Source: Hedera helix (lineage: Eukaryota; Streptophyta; Magnoliopsida; Apiales; Araliaceae). Taken from it: DNA of 64,000 bases. The DNA is taken from the NCBI GenBank assembly GCA_947179155.2, contig OX359284.1:8558432-8622431 (forward strand). Direction: 5' to 3'. The notes below the pieces were generated by a model that saw nothing but the letters and a program-made list of their open reading frames with translations, did no database searches and was not told the origin of the DNA. Both the position numbers and the translations under genes were made by a program. Below, in pieces: positions 14,375-26,445 of this stretch; position 1 is the first letter of the stretch; every line of letters begins with the position of its first letter.

Positions 14375-15149
14375 TCATATTGTCCTAAAGACCTGTAAAT
14401 TTTGCGCCCCAACTCTACTGCGTCCCCTTCCACGTTGCTTAACAGAAACTTGAGGCAGTAAGGTACCTGGTTGTGGTGGTTCCGCTACTACAAGTGTACC
14501 GATCCCACCTGAGTTAACGCCCCTCCGCATGTCCAAGGCATCCTGCAGAGTCTTCTTGACTTCCTCCTCTGTTGTAAGGTCAGAAGCTTGACGAACAGTA
14601 TAGTAGAGACGTGAGAAAGTTTTTGCCTGCATCACATTTGATCGATATATAAATAAAGATAGATGGTTTTAACGGAAATACAAAAGTGTAACATTGAATA
14701 CTACATCCATACCAAATAACTAGCCTGTCCGTGTGTCCCAATGAATCCATCGGTCGGTCGATGTAGAAGATGATATAATGTCGAGTGACTGTACGATACC
14801 AACCCATGTAATCAACTGTGTAGTCGGCCTGTTTAAGTGCTTTATCCCCAACAACAATAAAAGATGTCATATCCGTTCACGACTGAATATATACCATATG
14901 CTCCTTAGACCAATCAACCCCGTGCTTCATACGCGTAATGACAAGAAGTTTGTCACTAGGCTCAGGTGGCTGCCTCGGTATATTCTGTCTAATGCCAAAC
15001 TGTCGCAAAATTCTGTCTGAATTATGCCATTCAACGGTCTCAAAGCATATCAACGAACACCATACCCGCCAAAGTCCTCTAGGCAGCAGCCTCTCAATGT
15101 CAGGGATATATGGCTGCCATATGAAACCATCATCCGCCATAGTGTCCAA
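14375..15149 (-). pseudogene. Plant mobile domain (PMD, MAIN-like) gene fragment
   Basis: PMD proteins (MAIN/MAIL family and transposon-associated relatives) are plant-specific; some help silence transposons. The minus strand reads DDGFIWQPYIPDIERLLP, then WCSLICFETVEWHNSDRILR and QFGIRQNIPRQPP, the classic C-terminal half of the domain, from an acceptor-like site (AAACAG) at about 15150. After a TGA (S-stop-TDM, one transition from Arg CGA) it continues KQADYTVDYMGWYRTVTRHY. After an intron whose acceptor GATGCAG ends at 14627, a final exon reads AKTFSRLYYTVRQASDLTTE and onward, ending at a TGA near 14380. Related low-complexity coding-like text continues to about 14230. The N-terminal half of the domain is missing. 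Non-functional as written. The PMD gene inside the Tat element at 61387-63352 is in the same family. Confidence 0.8.
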
Positions 15150-15369
15150 CTGTTTATTCAATACATGAGATATTAATGTTTGTGCACAACTGTTTATGCA
15201 GATTTTGTGCACATAGAATTACTCTTAGCCATTGACCCAAGTGAGACAGCCTGAGATTGAGAAGTGATTTGAGTCCGTCCATTAGTTTTACTCTCATGTT
15301 ACCCAGAAATTGAGACATAAAAGCATATACTTCCCGTATAAAAAACATTACCAAATTGTTCCGCGTTGT

Positions 15370-16440
15370 TGAAGCTTGAGCACCTTTCCAGCAACAATTT
15401 ATTAGTATCCCTTTGTAACAGAGCCATAGCTTCCCTCTCCTACCAAATTGGTTTAGGAAAACCCCTTGGTTGCTTGAAGAAGTTCTGCATAAGAGTGTTT
15501 GGATACTGTTTTTGCAATGGTGGATTGGAGAAGTTTAGTCATTTGGTTTTTTTCAATTGACAGGTTAAGCAAAACTTGCTAAAAATAGAACAATTGGGAG
15601 AGTGATTAGAAGATTAAGTACTTGTAGACTAAGACAAGTTATGATAGCAAAAGTTGATAAAAATAGAGCAATTGGGCGAGTGATTAAAAGATTAAGTACT
15701 TGTAGATCACTAAGACAAGTTATGAGAGCAAAACTTGCTAACAATAGAACAATCGAATTGAGAATCTCACCTCCTAATCTGTTTTTAAAGAGATTAAATG
15801 CTTGTAGATTTGTACAATTAGTTAAGGAATTAAGGCAGCTTAAATCATTGTATTTATTACTTCCAAATTGGATGCGATTAGATTTAACACTCTACAATTT
15901 TGATGACTTCCCAAAATTTATAGGTAAATACCCAGAAAAATTATTTTATGTAATAATAAATTCAAGGAGATTCGAAACATTAGTAATTGATGGCAGAATG
16001 GTTCCTGAGAAGTTGTTGCTTTCTATTTAAAATATTTCTAGTTTTGGAAGTGTTAAGCCTAGAGTTTTTCCTGGTAACTGGTTTATAGGCAGGACAAAGT
16101 ACTTGATGGATGAGATGTTGCAAGTCCCAGAGGAACCATGACGATATGATGTTAGAAAGCCAAGCGAAGAATTTCAAATTTTGAAAGTTTCCCAAATTCG
16201 AAAGGAATATTTCCTTTTATATAATTACAGTTTATTTTAAGTGAATGAAGAGTAGAGAAATTCCCTAGCGAAGGTGGGATTAGCCCTGTGACATAATTTT
16301 TTGATAGATGAAGTTCAAGAATATTAGACAAAGAGCATAATTCAGTTGGAATTTTGCCTTGAAGATAGTTCCTTGGGATGTAATGGCTCTTGATTTTCGA
16401 GCAATGAGTTTAGTTTATAGGATAGGTGAAAGGGTTTGTT
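15370..16440 (-). pseudogene. LRR receptor-kinase (subfamily XII-like) pseudogene, inverted relative to the intact gene
   Basis: On the minus strand, 16420-16190 reads as leucine-rich repeats (YLQGKIPTELCSLSNILELH, VTGLIPPSLGNFSTLHSL). About 16090-16030 reads PINQLPGKTLGLTLPKLEIF and 16020-15790 has NNFSGYLPINFG and LNSLTNCTNLQAFNLFKNRL. These match the order of repeats in the intact kinase at 17477 (MVPLSIYNIST, GLTLPNL, SLTNCTNLSFLRL). After an 81-bp internal tandem duplication (about 15569-15735), 15470-15380 reads ELLQATKGFS and NLVGEGSYGSV, the juxtamembrane segment and glycine loop of the kinase. Several stops and frameshifts break it, and the end of the LRRs, the membrane segment and most of the kinase are lost. 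The plus-strand ORF at 15602-16030 is its mirror image. Confidence 0.85.
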
Positions 16441-17476
16441 TTAGGTGAAACAATTTGCCAATAATATGAAATATGTATGAAAAAAGTAGATAAGAGTTGA
16501 TAAGCTTCAACACCATCATATGTTTATACATGTAAATTGGACCAAATTCAGAAGACAAATGGTTCAGACTTCAGAGTGATATGCTAGGAGAGTCTGGTTT
16601 TCTCTAAGGAGAGACTAAAGTGAACAATTATGAATTATTGCAGCTGAAGTCATGATTGTTGAATTGATACCATATACAAAAGTATTGATCTCATCAGTAG
16701 CACAACAGGTACTAGGTCAAATTTTAGCACAATAGGCTCACAACGAAAAATTGCACATTATTGACGATTTGTCTTAGTTAAGAAACGATCTCATGTAGTA
16801 TAACGTACAAGTAGTCATCCCGTCCCAAAAATTCGAATTCATTCAAGTTTTGACTTTTTATACACTTCAAAGTTTGTGAGCTATTTTTCGATAATTTCTT
16901 ATGCAATAGGAAACTTTAGTATTAAAATTAAATATTTGGAAAAGTTCAACCACATTTTTTTTTTTGAATTAGTGTGCTTCAACATAATGGTCGGACAATT
17001 CAGAAATTGTCATTAGTCAGAAACTCGCAATTTACTCCACCCAACCCTGCCCACTTGAGGAGTGATATCATTAATGCCAGAATTTTCCATGTGAAAACAT
17101 GACCAGAGAGTATCAAAGTCAATTTTTTAATACTATGTGTAAACTGGTATCACAGGGGATAAAGATACTCATCATTAACGTGTTTGGGTCCTTCTTGGGC
17201 CCAAACAAACCCACTTAGGAACTGATCTCTTTAGTGGCAGAGCTTTTCCATAAAAACATGGCCAGAGAGTCGTCAAGTCAAATTTTTTAGGACGCGTTTG
17301 GCTAAAAAAAACTGAGGTACAAACAAACAAAAGAACCAGTTTCCAAGTCAACAAAAACAAAAGTAATAATTGAAGTCCACCCAAATCAAAATCATAGCAT
17401 TCTGAAAACTCCAAGGCAATAAATTAATTGAAGCCCCTCTCAGTTGCCTGCATCTTTCTTTCCTTACCAAGCAAAT
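16441..17476. other. Upstream region of the receptor kinase, with a degenerate direct repeat
   Basis: No gene. 17041-17135 and 17205-17300 are diverged direct repeats (shared ATGACCAGAGAGT / ATGGCCAGAGAGT, AAGTCAATTTTTTA / AAGTCAAATTTTTTA and CCCACTTGAGGA / CCCACTTAGGAA), about 165-175 bp apart, just upstream of the kinase start. Confidence 0.6.
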
Positions 17477-20400
17477 ATGTTCTCAAGGCTACCAAATCCT
17501 TACCACTTTCATATTATCTTCATATTTTTGGTCTCAAAGGCCAGCAATAATATCACCTTTGGATTAACAACAAATGAGACGGACCAACATGCTTTACTTT
17601 CTGTCAAGAATTTGATAACTGGGGATCCTTTCAGTTCCCTCGGTTCATGGAACAATTCTCTTCATTTCTGCCAATGGAAAGGAATTACATGCAGTTCTCG
17701 ACGTCAAAGAGTAATCAAGCTAGACCTCTCATCTCAAAATCTAGTTGGCTCTTTGTCTCCTCAAATCGGAAATCTTACCTTTCTCAAGTCAATCAATCTC
17801 GAAAACAACAGCTTTCATGGCGCAATCCCACAAGAAATTGGTCGACTCTTTCGTCTACAAAATCTTTCCCTTCAAGAAAACTCTTTCCAAGGTGAAATTC
17901 CCACTAACATTTCTCATTGTTTAGATATTAGAATCCTTGATTTGACTGATAACCATGTTGGAGGAAAAATTCCTGGTGAACTTGGTTCTTTGCCTAATCT
18001 CTTAGAATTGCTTCTTGAAAAAAATAATTTCATTGGACCAATCCCGCCTTCACTTGGAAATCTGTCATCACTTCGTTCACTTATTATAGGCACTAACAAT
18101 CTAGTGGGAAACATACCTTCAAAACTTTCTCATCTTTCAAAATTAGAGTTTCTTCAGCTGGGGTCAAACAATTTGTCCGGTATGGTTCCATTGTCAATTT
18201 ACAATATCTCAACCATTGATACAATTGGACTACTTGATAACCAGTTACAAGGAAATCTCCCACCGGATTTAGGCCTGACCCTACCAAATCTTAGAGGATT
18301 TTACATCGGAGTTAACAAATTCTCAGGTCCTTTTCCATTATCAATAGCCAATGCTTCGAAACTTGCTTGGTTTGACATTTCTGAAAACAGCATTACTGGG
18401 CCTTTACCAAGGAATTTTGGAAGCCTTCATAATCTAGAGTCCCTAAACCTTCTTGCTAATCAACTCGGAACAAATCATCCAAATGATTTCAATTTCCTGA
18501 TAAAATCTTTGACCAACTGTACTAATCTCTCATTTTTGCGGCTATCAGAGAATGAATTCAGGGGTGAATTCCCAAATTCTGTAGTGAATCTTTCCACTAC
18601 ATTGACTGAATTGGCGTTGGATTCGAATAATATTTTTGGAAGCATACCTCAAGAAATTGGGAATCTCGAGAACTTGAATATATTAGCATTGGGTGAGATG
18701 ATGTTAAATGGCAGCATTCCTAAATCAATTGGGAAGCTAAACAAGTTGGAAGGATTGTACATTGATACAAATAACATCTCTGGAGAAATTCCGGCTTCTA
18801 TTGGCAACATTAGTCAATTGAATGTTCTTGCTTTGGAAAGTAATATGCTTGAGGGAAGCATACCTGTGACATTTGGCAATATCACAAATTTGCAACAGTT
18901 AGATCTTCACAGCAATCACTTGACAGGTGTGATACCTGGACAATTTTTTGGGGTTTCTTCCTCCTTTGTTATTATTTTCTTGAATGAAAATCAATTGACA
19001 GGAGAACTACCATCAGAAATGGGTAGCGTGAAAAGTCTTGGGCAGCTAGATATTTCAGGAAACAAATTGACAGGAGAAATCCCGGATACTCTTGGTAATT
19101 GTCTAATGTTGGATATTTTAAATATGCAGGACAACCGTTTTGAAGGTACCATTCCATCTTCGTTCAGACAGTTGAAAAGTATTGAAGTTCTAGATGTTTC
19201 GCGTAATAATTTGTCTGGCAAGATTCCAAGTTTTCTTGGGGAGCTTCGTCTTTTACAAAACCTCAACCTTTCGCATAACATATTTGAAGGTGAAGTTCCA
19301 AAAGGAGGAGTTTTCAGGAACATTAGTGCTTTCTCCGTCGTGGGAAATTTGCAGCTTTGTGGAGGAATTCAGGCATTGCATTTGCCTGCATGTCCTAACA
19401 ATGTCCTAAAGAAGGAAAAAAGGCATTTCTCCCACAGAATAATATATCTTCTAGTTATTCTCCCTGTTGTTTTGTTGTCAGCATTTCTTGCTGTAATTTT
19501 AGTTAGACTAGTTAGGAGATCTAAACAACAAAAATCCTCAGCCCCAGTATTGCAGGACCAGTATCCTAAACTCTCTTATGGAGACCTTCTTCGAGCAACA
19601 AATGGATTTTCCTCTGGCAATTTGATAGGTGAAGGAAGATATGGTTCTGTTTATAAAGGAATTCTCAATTCTAGTGAACAAATTGTTGCTGTGAAAGTAC
19701 TAAACGTAGAGCTACGTGGAGCCAACAAGAGTTTCTTGGCAGAGTGTGAAGCATTGAGGAATATCCGCCACAGAAATCTCATCAAGATCATCACATCTTG
19801 CTCTAGCATTGATTTTAAAGGCGGTGATTTCAAGGCATTGGTTCTGGAGTTCATGACAAAAGGGAGTCTAGAGAGCTGGTTACATCCAAGTCCACCCGAG
19901 CATCCTCACGACAAAAACCTTACTCTATTCCAAAGGCTAACCCTTGCCATTGATGTGGCATCTGCAGTGGATTATCTTCATAATCATTGCCCCACAAGAA
20001 TCATTCATTGCGACTTAAAGCCAAGTAACATTCTTCTCGATGATGAATTTTGTGCCCATGTAGGTGATTTTGGCCTCGCAAGATTTCTTTTAGCTACAAG
20101 AAGCGAAATCAGTCATGCACAAGCAAGTTCAATCGGGATTAGAGGAACCATTGGATATGTTCCCCCAGGTAACTTTTGTATATGATAATTTAGAACTTGT
20201 GAAATTTCATGTTAAATATTTCAATGAATTTATCTTCCAAAAATATGATATTTATGAAATACTATTTATATCATATGGATCAAAATATGTATACGTGTAT
20301 ATAGAACATAAAATTTCATAAGGTCAGCATTGTTCAACTTTTTCATTGTGCAGAGTATGGTATGGGTGAGGAAGCATCAACAAAAGGTGATGTGTATAGC

Positions 20401-20760
20401 TACGGCATACTTCTTTTGGAAATGTTCACTGGAAAAAGGCCTACCAGTACCGTGTTCGATGATAATGTTAGCCTCCATAACTACGTTAGGAAAGCTCTTC
20501 CACATAAAGTTATGGAAATTGTTGATCCCGGTATTAAAATGGAAAGTGAAGACGATTCGACTACGGCCCAGTTCAGAAGGGCCGGTGAAAACATTTCCAA
20601 GATGGAGGTTTGCTTAGAGTCAATTCTCCAAGTTGGAGTGGCATGTTCTGCTGAAATTCCGAGAGAGCGTATGGACATTAAAGATGTTATTGTGGAGCTT
20701 CAAAAGGCAAGAAATTTGTTTCTTGGGGTTAGTAGGGGGAGAGACGGTATTTTTAGTTGA
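17477..20760 (+). CDS. LRR receptor-like kinase, subfamily XII (FLS2/EFR/Xa21-like), non-RD
   Basis: Plasma-membrane receptor kinase of the group that includes immune receptors; the ligand cannot be read from sequence. It has two exons, 17477-20168 and 20354-20760. The intron (GTAACT...TGTGCAG) splits a Glu codon so that VPP joins EYGMG, the usual intron position in this subfamily. Start ATG 17477 gives 1,032 residues with a hydrophobic signal peptide (FHIIFIFLV); extending upstream would need a TTG. Domains: LRR N-cap with the Cys pair HFCQWKGITC, about 20 LRRs (GxIPxxLGNL type), membrane helix at about 654-678, and kinase with GEGRYGS at 718, catalytic Lys 740, HCDLKPSN (Asp 846) and DFG at 864. 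Cys replaces Arg before the catalytic Asp, so it is non-RD, a trait linked to pattern-recognition receptors. All catalytic residues are present and no frame damage is seen. An inverted decayed paralogue lies at 15370-16440. Confidence 0.93.
20169..20353 (+). other. Intron of the receptor kinase
   Basis: 185-bp GT-AG intron in phase 1. Its removal restores the kinase frame across the in-frame TGA at 20183-20185. Confidence 0.9.
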
Positions 20761-21010
20761 GATCTTGTAGCTCACTAATACTAGGCATCTTAATATGTAA
20801 CAAGAATCTCATAAATGAAACTGCTTTATATTGTAAGATTTGCTCATAATATTTAGTGCATAGTTTCTGTTATAGTGACCGAGATGATCAAGCACAATAT
20901 TCACCGTTTGAATCTTATTTGCAAAATTTATGAAGGAAGTATTTTCGTTCCATATTTACTTTTTTAAATACACTAAGGTCATGAGAAGTTCCATATTCAC
21001 TGTTAGAATC
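20761..21010. other. 3' flank of the receptor kinase
   Basis: No coding signal. AT-rich, with AATAAA-like polyadenylation text only in degenerate form. Confidence 0.5.
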
Positions 21011-21677
21011 TCTATGACTGGGCAACTCCCAGATTATAGAATCGCCTTGGAGTAGTACCAAAGCATCGGCAGGTACACTCAACCCTCTTATCTCATTTTA
21101 TCCGATTATCCTTTTATAATTCTTCATTTCCCTTTCTCTCCAGACACACACACACACACACACACACGCTTATATCTTCATCGTTCAAGACATGGCCAAT
21201 CATTGTTGACTTCACCGTCAACAAAACTATTGCCTGCTTGCGGTTCCTGATCGGATTGAAATTCGTCATGTTCAATGGCTAACGGAACCTGAAAATCAAA
21301 TAAATCAATAATTCAGCAGAACCCTAACAGGTAAACCCTAAAATCTAAGAGATTAAAGAGAACATAAAATTTAAGGATCGTTTCTTACCCATAATGAATG
21401 AATGAATTTCGGCTACAATTGTGATTGTGAAGAGATTTGTTTGTTAATTCTACAATTCTCTCTGCAATGGCGGAAAAGAAATTACAACCAAAAGAAGTTC
21501 CATCTTGAAGAACAATTTCTGAATTCAAGACGATGAAGAATTGGGCGAAATTTCTATGACTGGGCAACTCCCATATTTTAGAATCACCTGGGAGCGCCAA
21601 AGCATCAGCAGGTACACACAACCCTTCTCATTTTATCCGATTATCCTCTTATAATTTCTTCATTTCCCTCTCTCTCC

Positions 21678-21731
<54 letters not shown>

Positions 21732-22050
21732 GCGCGCGCTCGCTTATATTTTCATTGTTCAAGACAGGGCCAATCATCCTCGACTTCATCGTCAACAAAA
21801 CTATTGCCTGCTTGTGATTCCTGATCGGATTGAAATTCGTCATATTCAATGGCTAAACGGAACCTGAAAATCAAAGAAATCAATAATTCAGCAAAACACT
21901 AACATGTAAACCCTAAAATCTAAGCGATTAAAGAGAGAACAAAAAATTTAGGGATCATTTTTGTACCCATAATGAGTGATTGAATGAGTCAATTTAGATT
22001 GCATTGTGATTGTGAAGAGAGATTTGTTTGCTAATTCTGGATTGAAGAAG
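21011..22050. repeat. Tandem duplication, unit about 542 bp
   Basis: Copy A starts near 21011 and copy B near 21553, both with TCTATGACTGGGCAACTCCC. Matching text runs to CTCATTTTATCCGATTATCC, AACAAAACTATTGCCTGCTTG, GATCGGATTGAAATTCGTCA, AACCCTAAAATCTAAG and GAAGAGA. The copies differ by scattered substitutions and by their microsatellites ((AC)n in A, (TG)n(TA)n(CG)n in B). On the minus strand both could encode DEFQSDQEPQAGNSFVD with a stop soon after, a possible exon remnant of an unknown gene. Confidence 0.85.
21677..21742. repeat. Compound microsatellite (TG)n(TA)n(CG)n
   Basis: About 60 bp of almost perfectly alternating purine and pyrimidine. The paralogous site in the other copy (21144-21168) is only (AC)n. 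Confidence 0.95.
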
Positions 22051-22664
22051 ATCAGAGCGAAGAGAGAATATTGAAGGGAATAAGATAGAGAACAGGAGAA
22101 GAGGTTTTGGTTGTGTGCGGTGAGACTTTCTTCGGTATGACCAATGAAGATGGAAAGACTGCTAATACAAGTCTACGAGGTTGTCAAACATAAAATTGTT
22201 CTCCCTTACTGAGAAATTAAGAATATATTTTAAAATTTTAGATTAATTTATGAATCTTAAAATTTAAAATTAACATATTCGTATTTAATTTTTAAATTAA
22301 CAAATATGATTTGCTTAAAAAAATGCTCATTAGTTTTGTTACAACTTTTATGTATTACTCACAACTTTTATGTATTACTCCAGTTTTTATTTTTGATAAT
22401 GAGAAAGTACTTAAAATTTTAAAAAAAATATAAAGTATTTTTATTGATGAAATTTGTCACCTGATTTTAGACAAAATGTCAAAAATATAATAATTGTATA
22501 GTAATAAATTAGGGATAGAATAGTATGTAGTTAATAAAGTAGGGATAAAATAACATTTATTCAATTCTAAAATTAGATATGTATTTTGTTTTTTTGTCTA
22601 ATCTAAAATTATATGTATATTGTTTTTTAAAATTATTCAGTGATATGAAATTCCTAACCGACCA
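22051..22664. other. AT-rich spacer
   Basis: No gene, RNA or recognisable element seen. Confidence 0.5.
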
Positions 22665-23480
22665 TTATTTATATTTTTAGTGGATTGATTACAAATTTAC
22701 AATTATAGCGACACTATTTTACTTCTAAAAAGGTCTCATAATTTTGTCATGCCCCAATAAACCCCACTTTATTTTGACTCTAATGGGACTCATTTTTTTA
22801 ATTTATAAAGTTAGGATCAGTGATGGAATATGCCCTCTCATCGTAGGCCCCTCCCCTCCTCCAACCCCAACCCAATTATACATATGTTTAATTATTTTTT
22901 AAATTAGCCTTTCATGTATATATGTACATATTTAGATTGTTTTATTAAAAATTCATAACATTTGAAACACACAGTGTTTCTAGTAAGAGAAATATTGCAT
23001 GTTGTTTGATTTTATAGTAAAAATAATTGTACAAAAGTAATTTAATAGAATTTAGAGGATTTAATTTAAGAAAGAAGAGAGAATTCGAGGAACAGGATGG
23101 GATATTTTTTCGAGGGTAGGTTCAGGTATAAGGAGAAATTACATATTGGTGGGACAACACAAAAGCCTAGACTTGGGTTATAACCTCAATCTTCCAGATT
23201 AGTTTATATAGTGAATGAAGGAGTCTTGAGAGTTAAAAATAAATAAGCGTGAAGGATCCATAATGAAACACAAACTGAATACAATATAGAGAGTGTGTAT
23301 TAGGCTCAATTATAAGTTATGCCATCAAAAGATGTATGTGCTGTCAAATTTACATGCATGAAAGTCGTGCATATTTTAAATCTGTTCTTTTTATGGCTTT
23401 GCAAAGTATAGAAGATGAATGAATGTATATGTTGACGCCTGATTCTGTCGGGCAGTCCTGCTGGCCGTCCGGTGAGTATA

Positions 23481-26445
23481 TGTAACGATACGTATTTTTG
23501 ATATATATAAAATTCTAATTTATAAATGCATATTAAATTATTTTGAATAAGTTATTAATAGAAATAAAATATTTAGAGGTGTGACATGTAATTTGGGACA
23601 AGGGTATTATGAGTCACTAAATGGGGGAAATGAAATACAAGAATTATGAAACAAATTTGGTTCCAAATGGATTTAAATTGGATTTTTAGAGAATTAAATT
23701 AGGAAGTTAGTAAATTAAATTGCTAGAAAGTGAGGTAATGACTAAAGATGTTTTGGTAAGATAGAGAATGATAATTGTATCCCAAGTAGCTAAATGTCTA
23801 AGATACCCTTAGTTAGTCATGGGAAAGGACTCATTTGACCTTGACCATGCAAGAGTAAGTTGGCCAACCATGGTTAGTTGCTAGAGACTTGATATTAGCA
23901 TACATGCAAGCAATTTTCAGCATTTCATTTGATATTATCCAAGTCATACGAAAGTTGCTAGGAAAGGAAAGATAAGAGAGAAAGAAGAGCAAAGGAAGCT
24001 AGGGTTTCAAAGGAAGTGGAAGGATTCAAGCTTAAAGGAGATCAAAGATAGCATAATAAGCTATTCAAGGTGGAGAATCAAGTGTTGGCAAGATTTTTAG
24101 CTAGAAGAAGTAAAGCTAGAAGAAGGTATGAAATAGTTTAAGTTATGAAATTCAAAGATTATGTGTTTATAAGTTGAAATAGATGAAGTCATGCATGAGT
24201 CTTTGATCATATGTGTATATTATGTGATATATGTGCTTCAAGTTGGCTAGATCATGAAAACCTAGTGATTGAGTTGTGTATAGCAAAGGTGGTGTACTAT
24301 TTACATGAATAGTTAAGATTAAAATTATGATCTAAGTCTTGATTGTGTGTTTTAAGTTGCTAGACATGATGAAACCTAGCTTGAGAGGTAAAAGAAATGA
24401 GTTACATGCATTATAACATGTTATGGAGTATTATAGAAGCATTAATGATGTCCAAAGCAAGCTTTATGAATAGGGAATAAATACTAGGCTATACTTTTTG
24501 CCTAAATGAAATTATAATCTGTAAAGTGCATTGGAAGGAACATATATAAGCTATGTGAGTATATCAAGTTGCCAAATATGTATGTGTTGACATATATGTG
24601 GTTAAAGTATAAGAATCCCAAAGTTGGTTTATAAGAGAGTTTTGTAAATTGGTAGAAATGCAACCAATGGGTGATTTTTGGCCATTTTGGATTATGGAGG
24701 TTCAAATTAGGCCAAGCATGTAAGTTTTATGTAAGTGCACATGTTAGAATCGAATTGGAAGCAATTTGACACTTATGGCGATAAACGACCGTTTTAAACG
24801 ATTTAAAACGTTAAAATACGACTAAAATGAAATCTTTGGAAAAATAGGTTCAAATAATGATTTTTAAATGTTTCGAAAACCCACGCGAGTCAATTATGTG
24901 TTATACGTGCTATATGAAATGTTGGAATTGGTAAATTCACATTAGGGCCAAAGCTAGCTTGATTTTTGGAAAGAAAAAAAATTTCAGAAACTGCAGCACT
25001 GCGCCGGGGCGAGGTGTTTTGAACTGGACACTGCGCCGGGGCGCAGTGCAACTGCAAGGACTTCGCTAGCCGCGCCTTCAGTCGCCGCCGGGGCGCAGTG
25101 TGGCCGAGAGAATCTCGCTGGGGGCGAGGTCTACGGCGCCGGGGCGCAGTCCTGCATCTTTAAAAAAAAAATTAAATTTTAAATTCCAAATTGCAATGTT
25201 TTGATATTTAAAGATAAAAACACATATGTAAATCATAAATTGATAAAAATAATCAATATGGTAGATCCTAAGGCTTATGTAAACAATGTGTTACGTGATT
25301 AGGGTTATGTTAAACTAAGTGATAACTTGTATAGCAAGTAATGGCATGCATGTGTACATAACTAATGCATGAACCAATATTATGGTCATGTAGGTCCTAG
25401 ACGGGATAATATTTTACCAGTTGTGGTAGACGAGGACCAAGGAAAGTTTTCTGACTAAGCTTTTAAATTTCAGATTCTTGAACAGACATTCATGTTGGAC
25501 ATTTATGTTATTATGTAAAGTTCATTTCTTATCGAACTATCTTGAAAAGGTCGATGCCAATTTTGGTTCTGGCTAGACACATGTATGTTTCATGTTAAAT
25601 CCAGTTGTTGATTGTTATATTCTCCAATCCACATTGTGGTGGTGCGGACTCTTTGTTATGCTGTAACAGAACAACCCTATTAACAAGGGGGAATAAAGGC
25701 TAAAGGAAATGAATTAATTATGACGTGGTTGCGTCGTTAGATGTTGTTGTGCACAATATAAAGTACGATGGGCTGATCACCCAGAGTACGCATCTAAACT
25801 GTTATTATTACCTTGTGGGCAATGTCAGTCTTTGTGATTGAGATTGTTCTTAACGTATTAAAATCTTATTTGGACGGTGTCGGTCTTAAGGATTGATATT
25901 GTTCTTAACGTGTTCTTGGTCTTGTGACCATACAACAATTAAAAATTCCATGTTCTCAGACATTCATGTTCAGCTTATGTTATGATCCTATCAGAATCTA
26001 TTAAATTGTTACAAGTCCATGTTGACACGCATTCCTACATTTCATTATAAACGAGTTATATTCATCATTCTGAAATATCATGTTATCTCATGTTTAGTTA
26101 TTTGCTGAGCTATTTTAAGCTCACTCTTGCTTTCATTCATGATATTTCAGCTAAGCCAGAGAAGACCGAGGGGTCTGGAGTAGACAAGGGTAAAGGAAAA
26201 GCCAATCAGCAATAGATGTATTAATATTGTAATTATCGTGTAATTATTATTATATGTTGTATTATGTCAAGTATGACAGATTGTATGTATAAAGGTACAT
26301 AGAACCTGGGATTAGTTATGGATGAATGTAAATTAAGTTCTTATTATCATTATTTTATTCAGATTGGATGGATGAAATGACAGGGTAGATAGTCACGTGC
26401 GTACCAAGCCCGTGGTTCAAGGGACCCGGATTTGGGGGCGTTACA
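23481..26445 (+). mobile_element. Solo LTR, Tekay-like, 2,965 bp
   Basis: Perfect terminal inverted repeat TGTAACG...CGTTACA, flanked by target duplication GTATA (23476-23480 and 26446-26450). The 3' end CCCGGATTTGGGGGCGTTACA-like text matches the ends of the LTRs at 33052 and 37645, which are followed by tRNA-iMet PBS, so plus orientation is clear. It contains a TTTGCTGAGC...GCTCACTCTTGC motif near 26101 and a GC-rich patch at 24990-25150. No internal region flanks it, so it is a solo LTR formed by LTR-LTR recombination. Confidence 0.93.
24995..25152 (+). repeat. GC-rich patch with four GCGCCGGGGCG cores
   Basis: Cores near 25001, 25033, 25085 and 25136. The second forms a perfect palindrome, CACTGCGCC-GG-GGCGCAGTG, at 25029-25048. 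The patch is strikingly GC-rich inside a roughly 70% AT LTR. Related cores occur at 35689-35740 in another LTR. Confidence 0.9.

Noticed and set aside
15602..16030. 142-codon plus-strand ORF
   Set aside because: Mirror image of the minus-strand LRR receptor-kinase pseudogene, whose LRR wording is clear.
17444..17476. Upstream extension of the receptor kinase from TTG
   Set aside because: Plants rarely start at TTG; the ATG at 17477 gives a better signal peptide.
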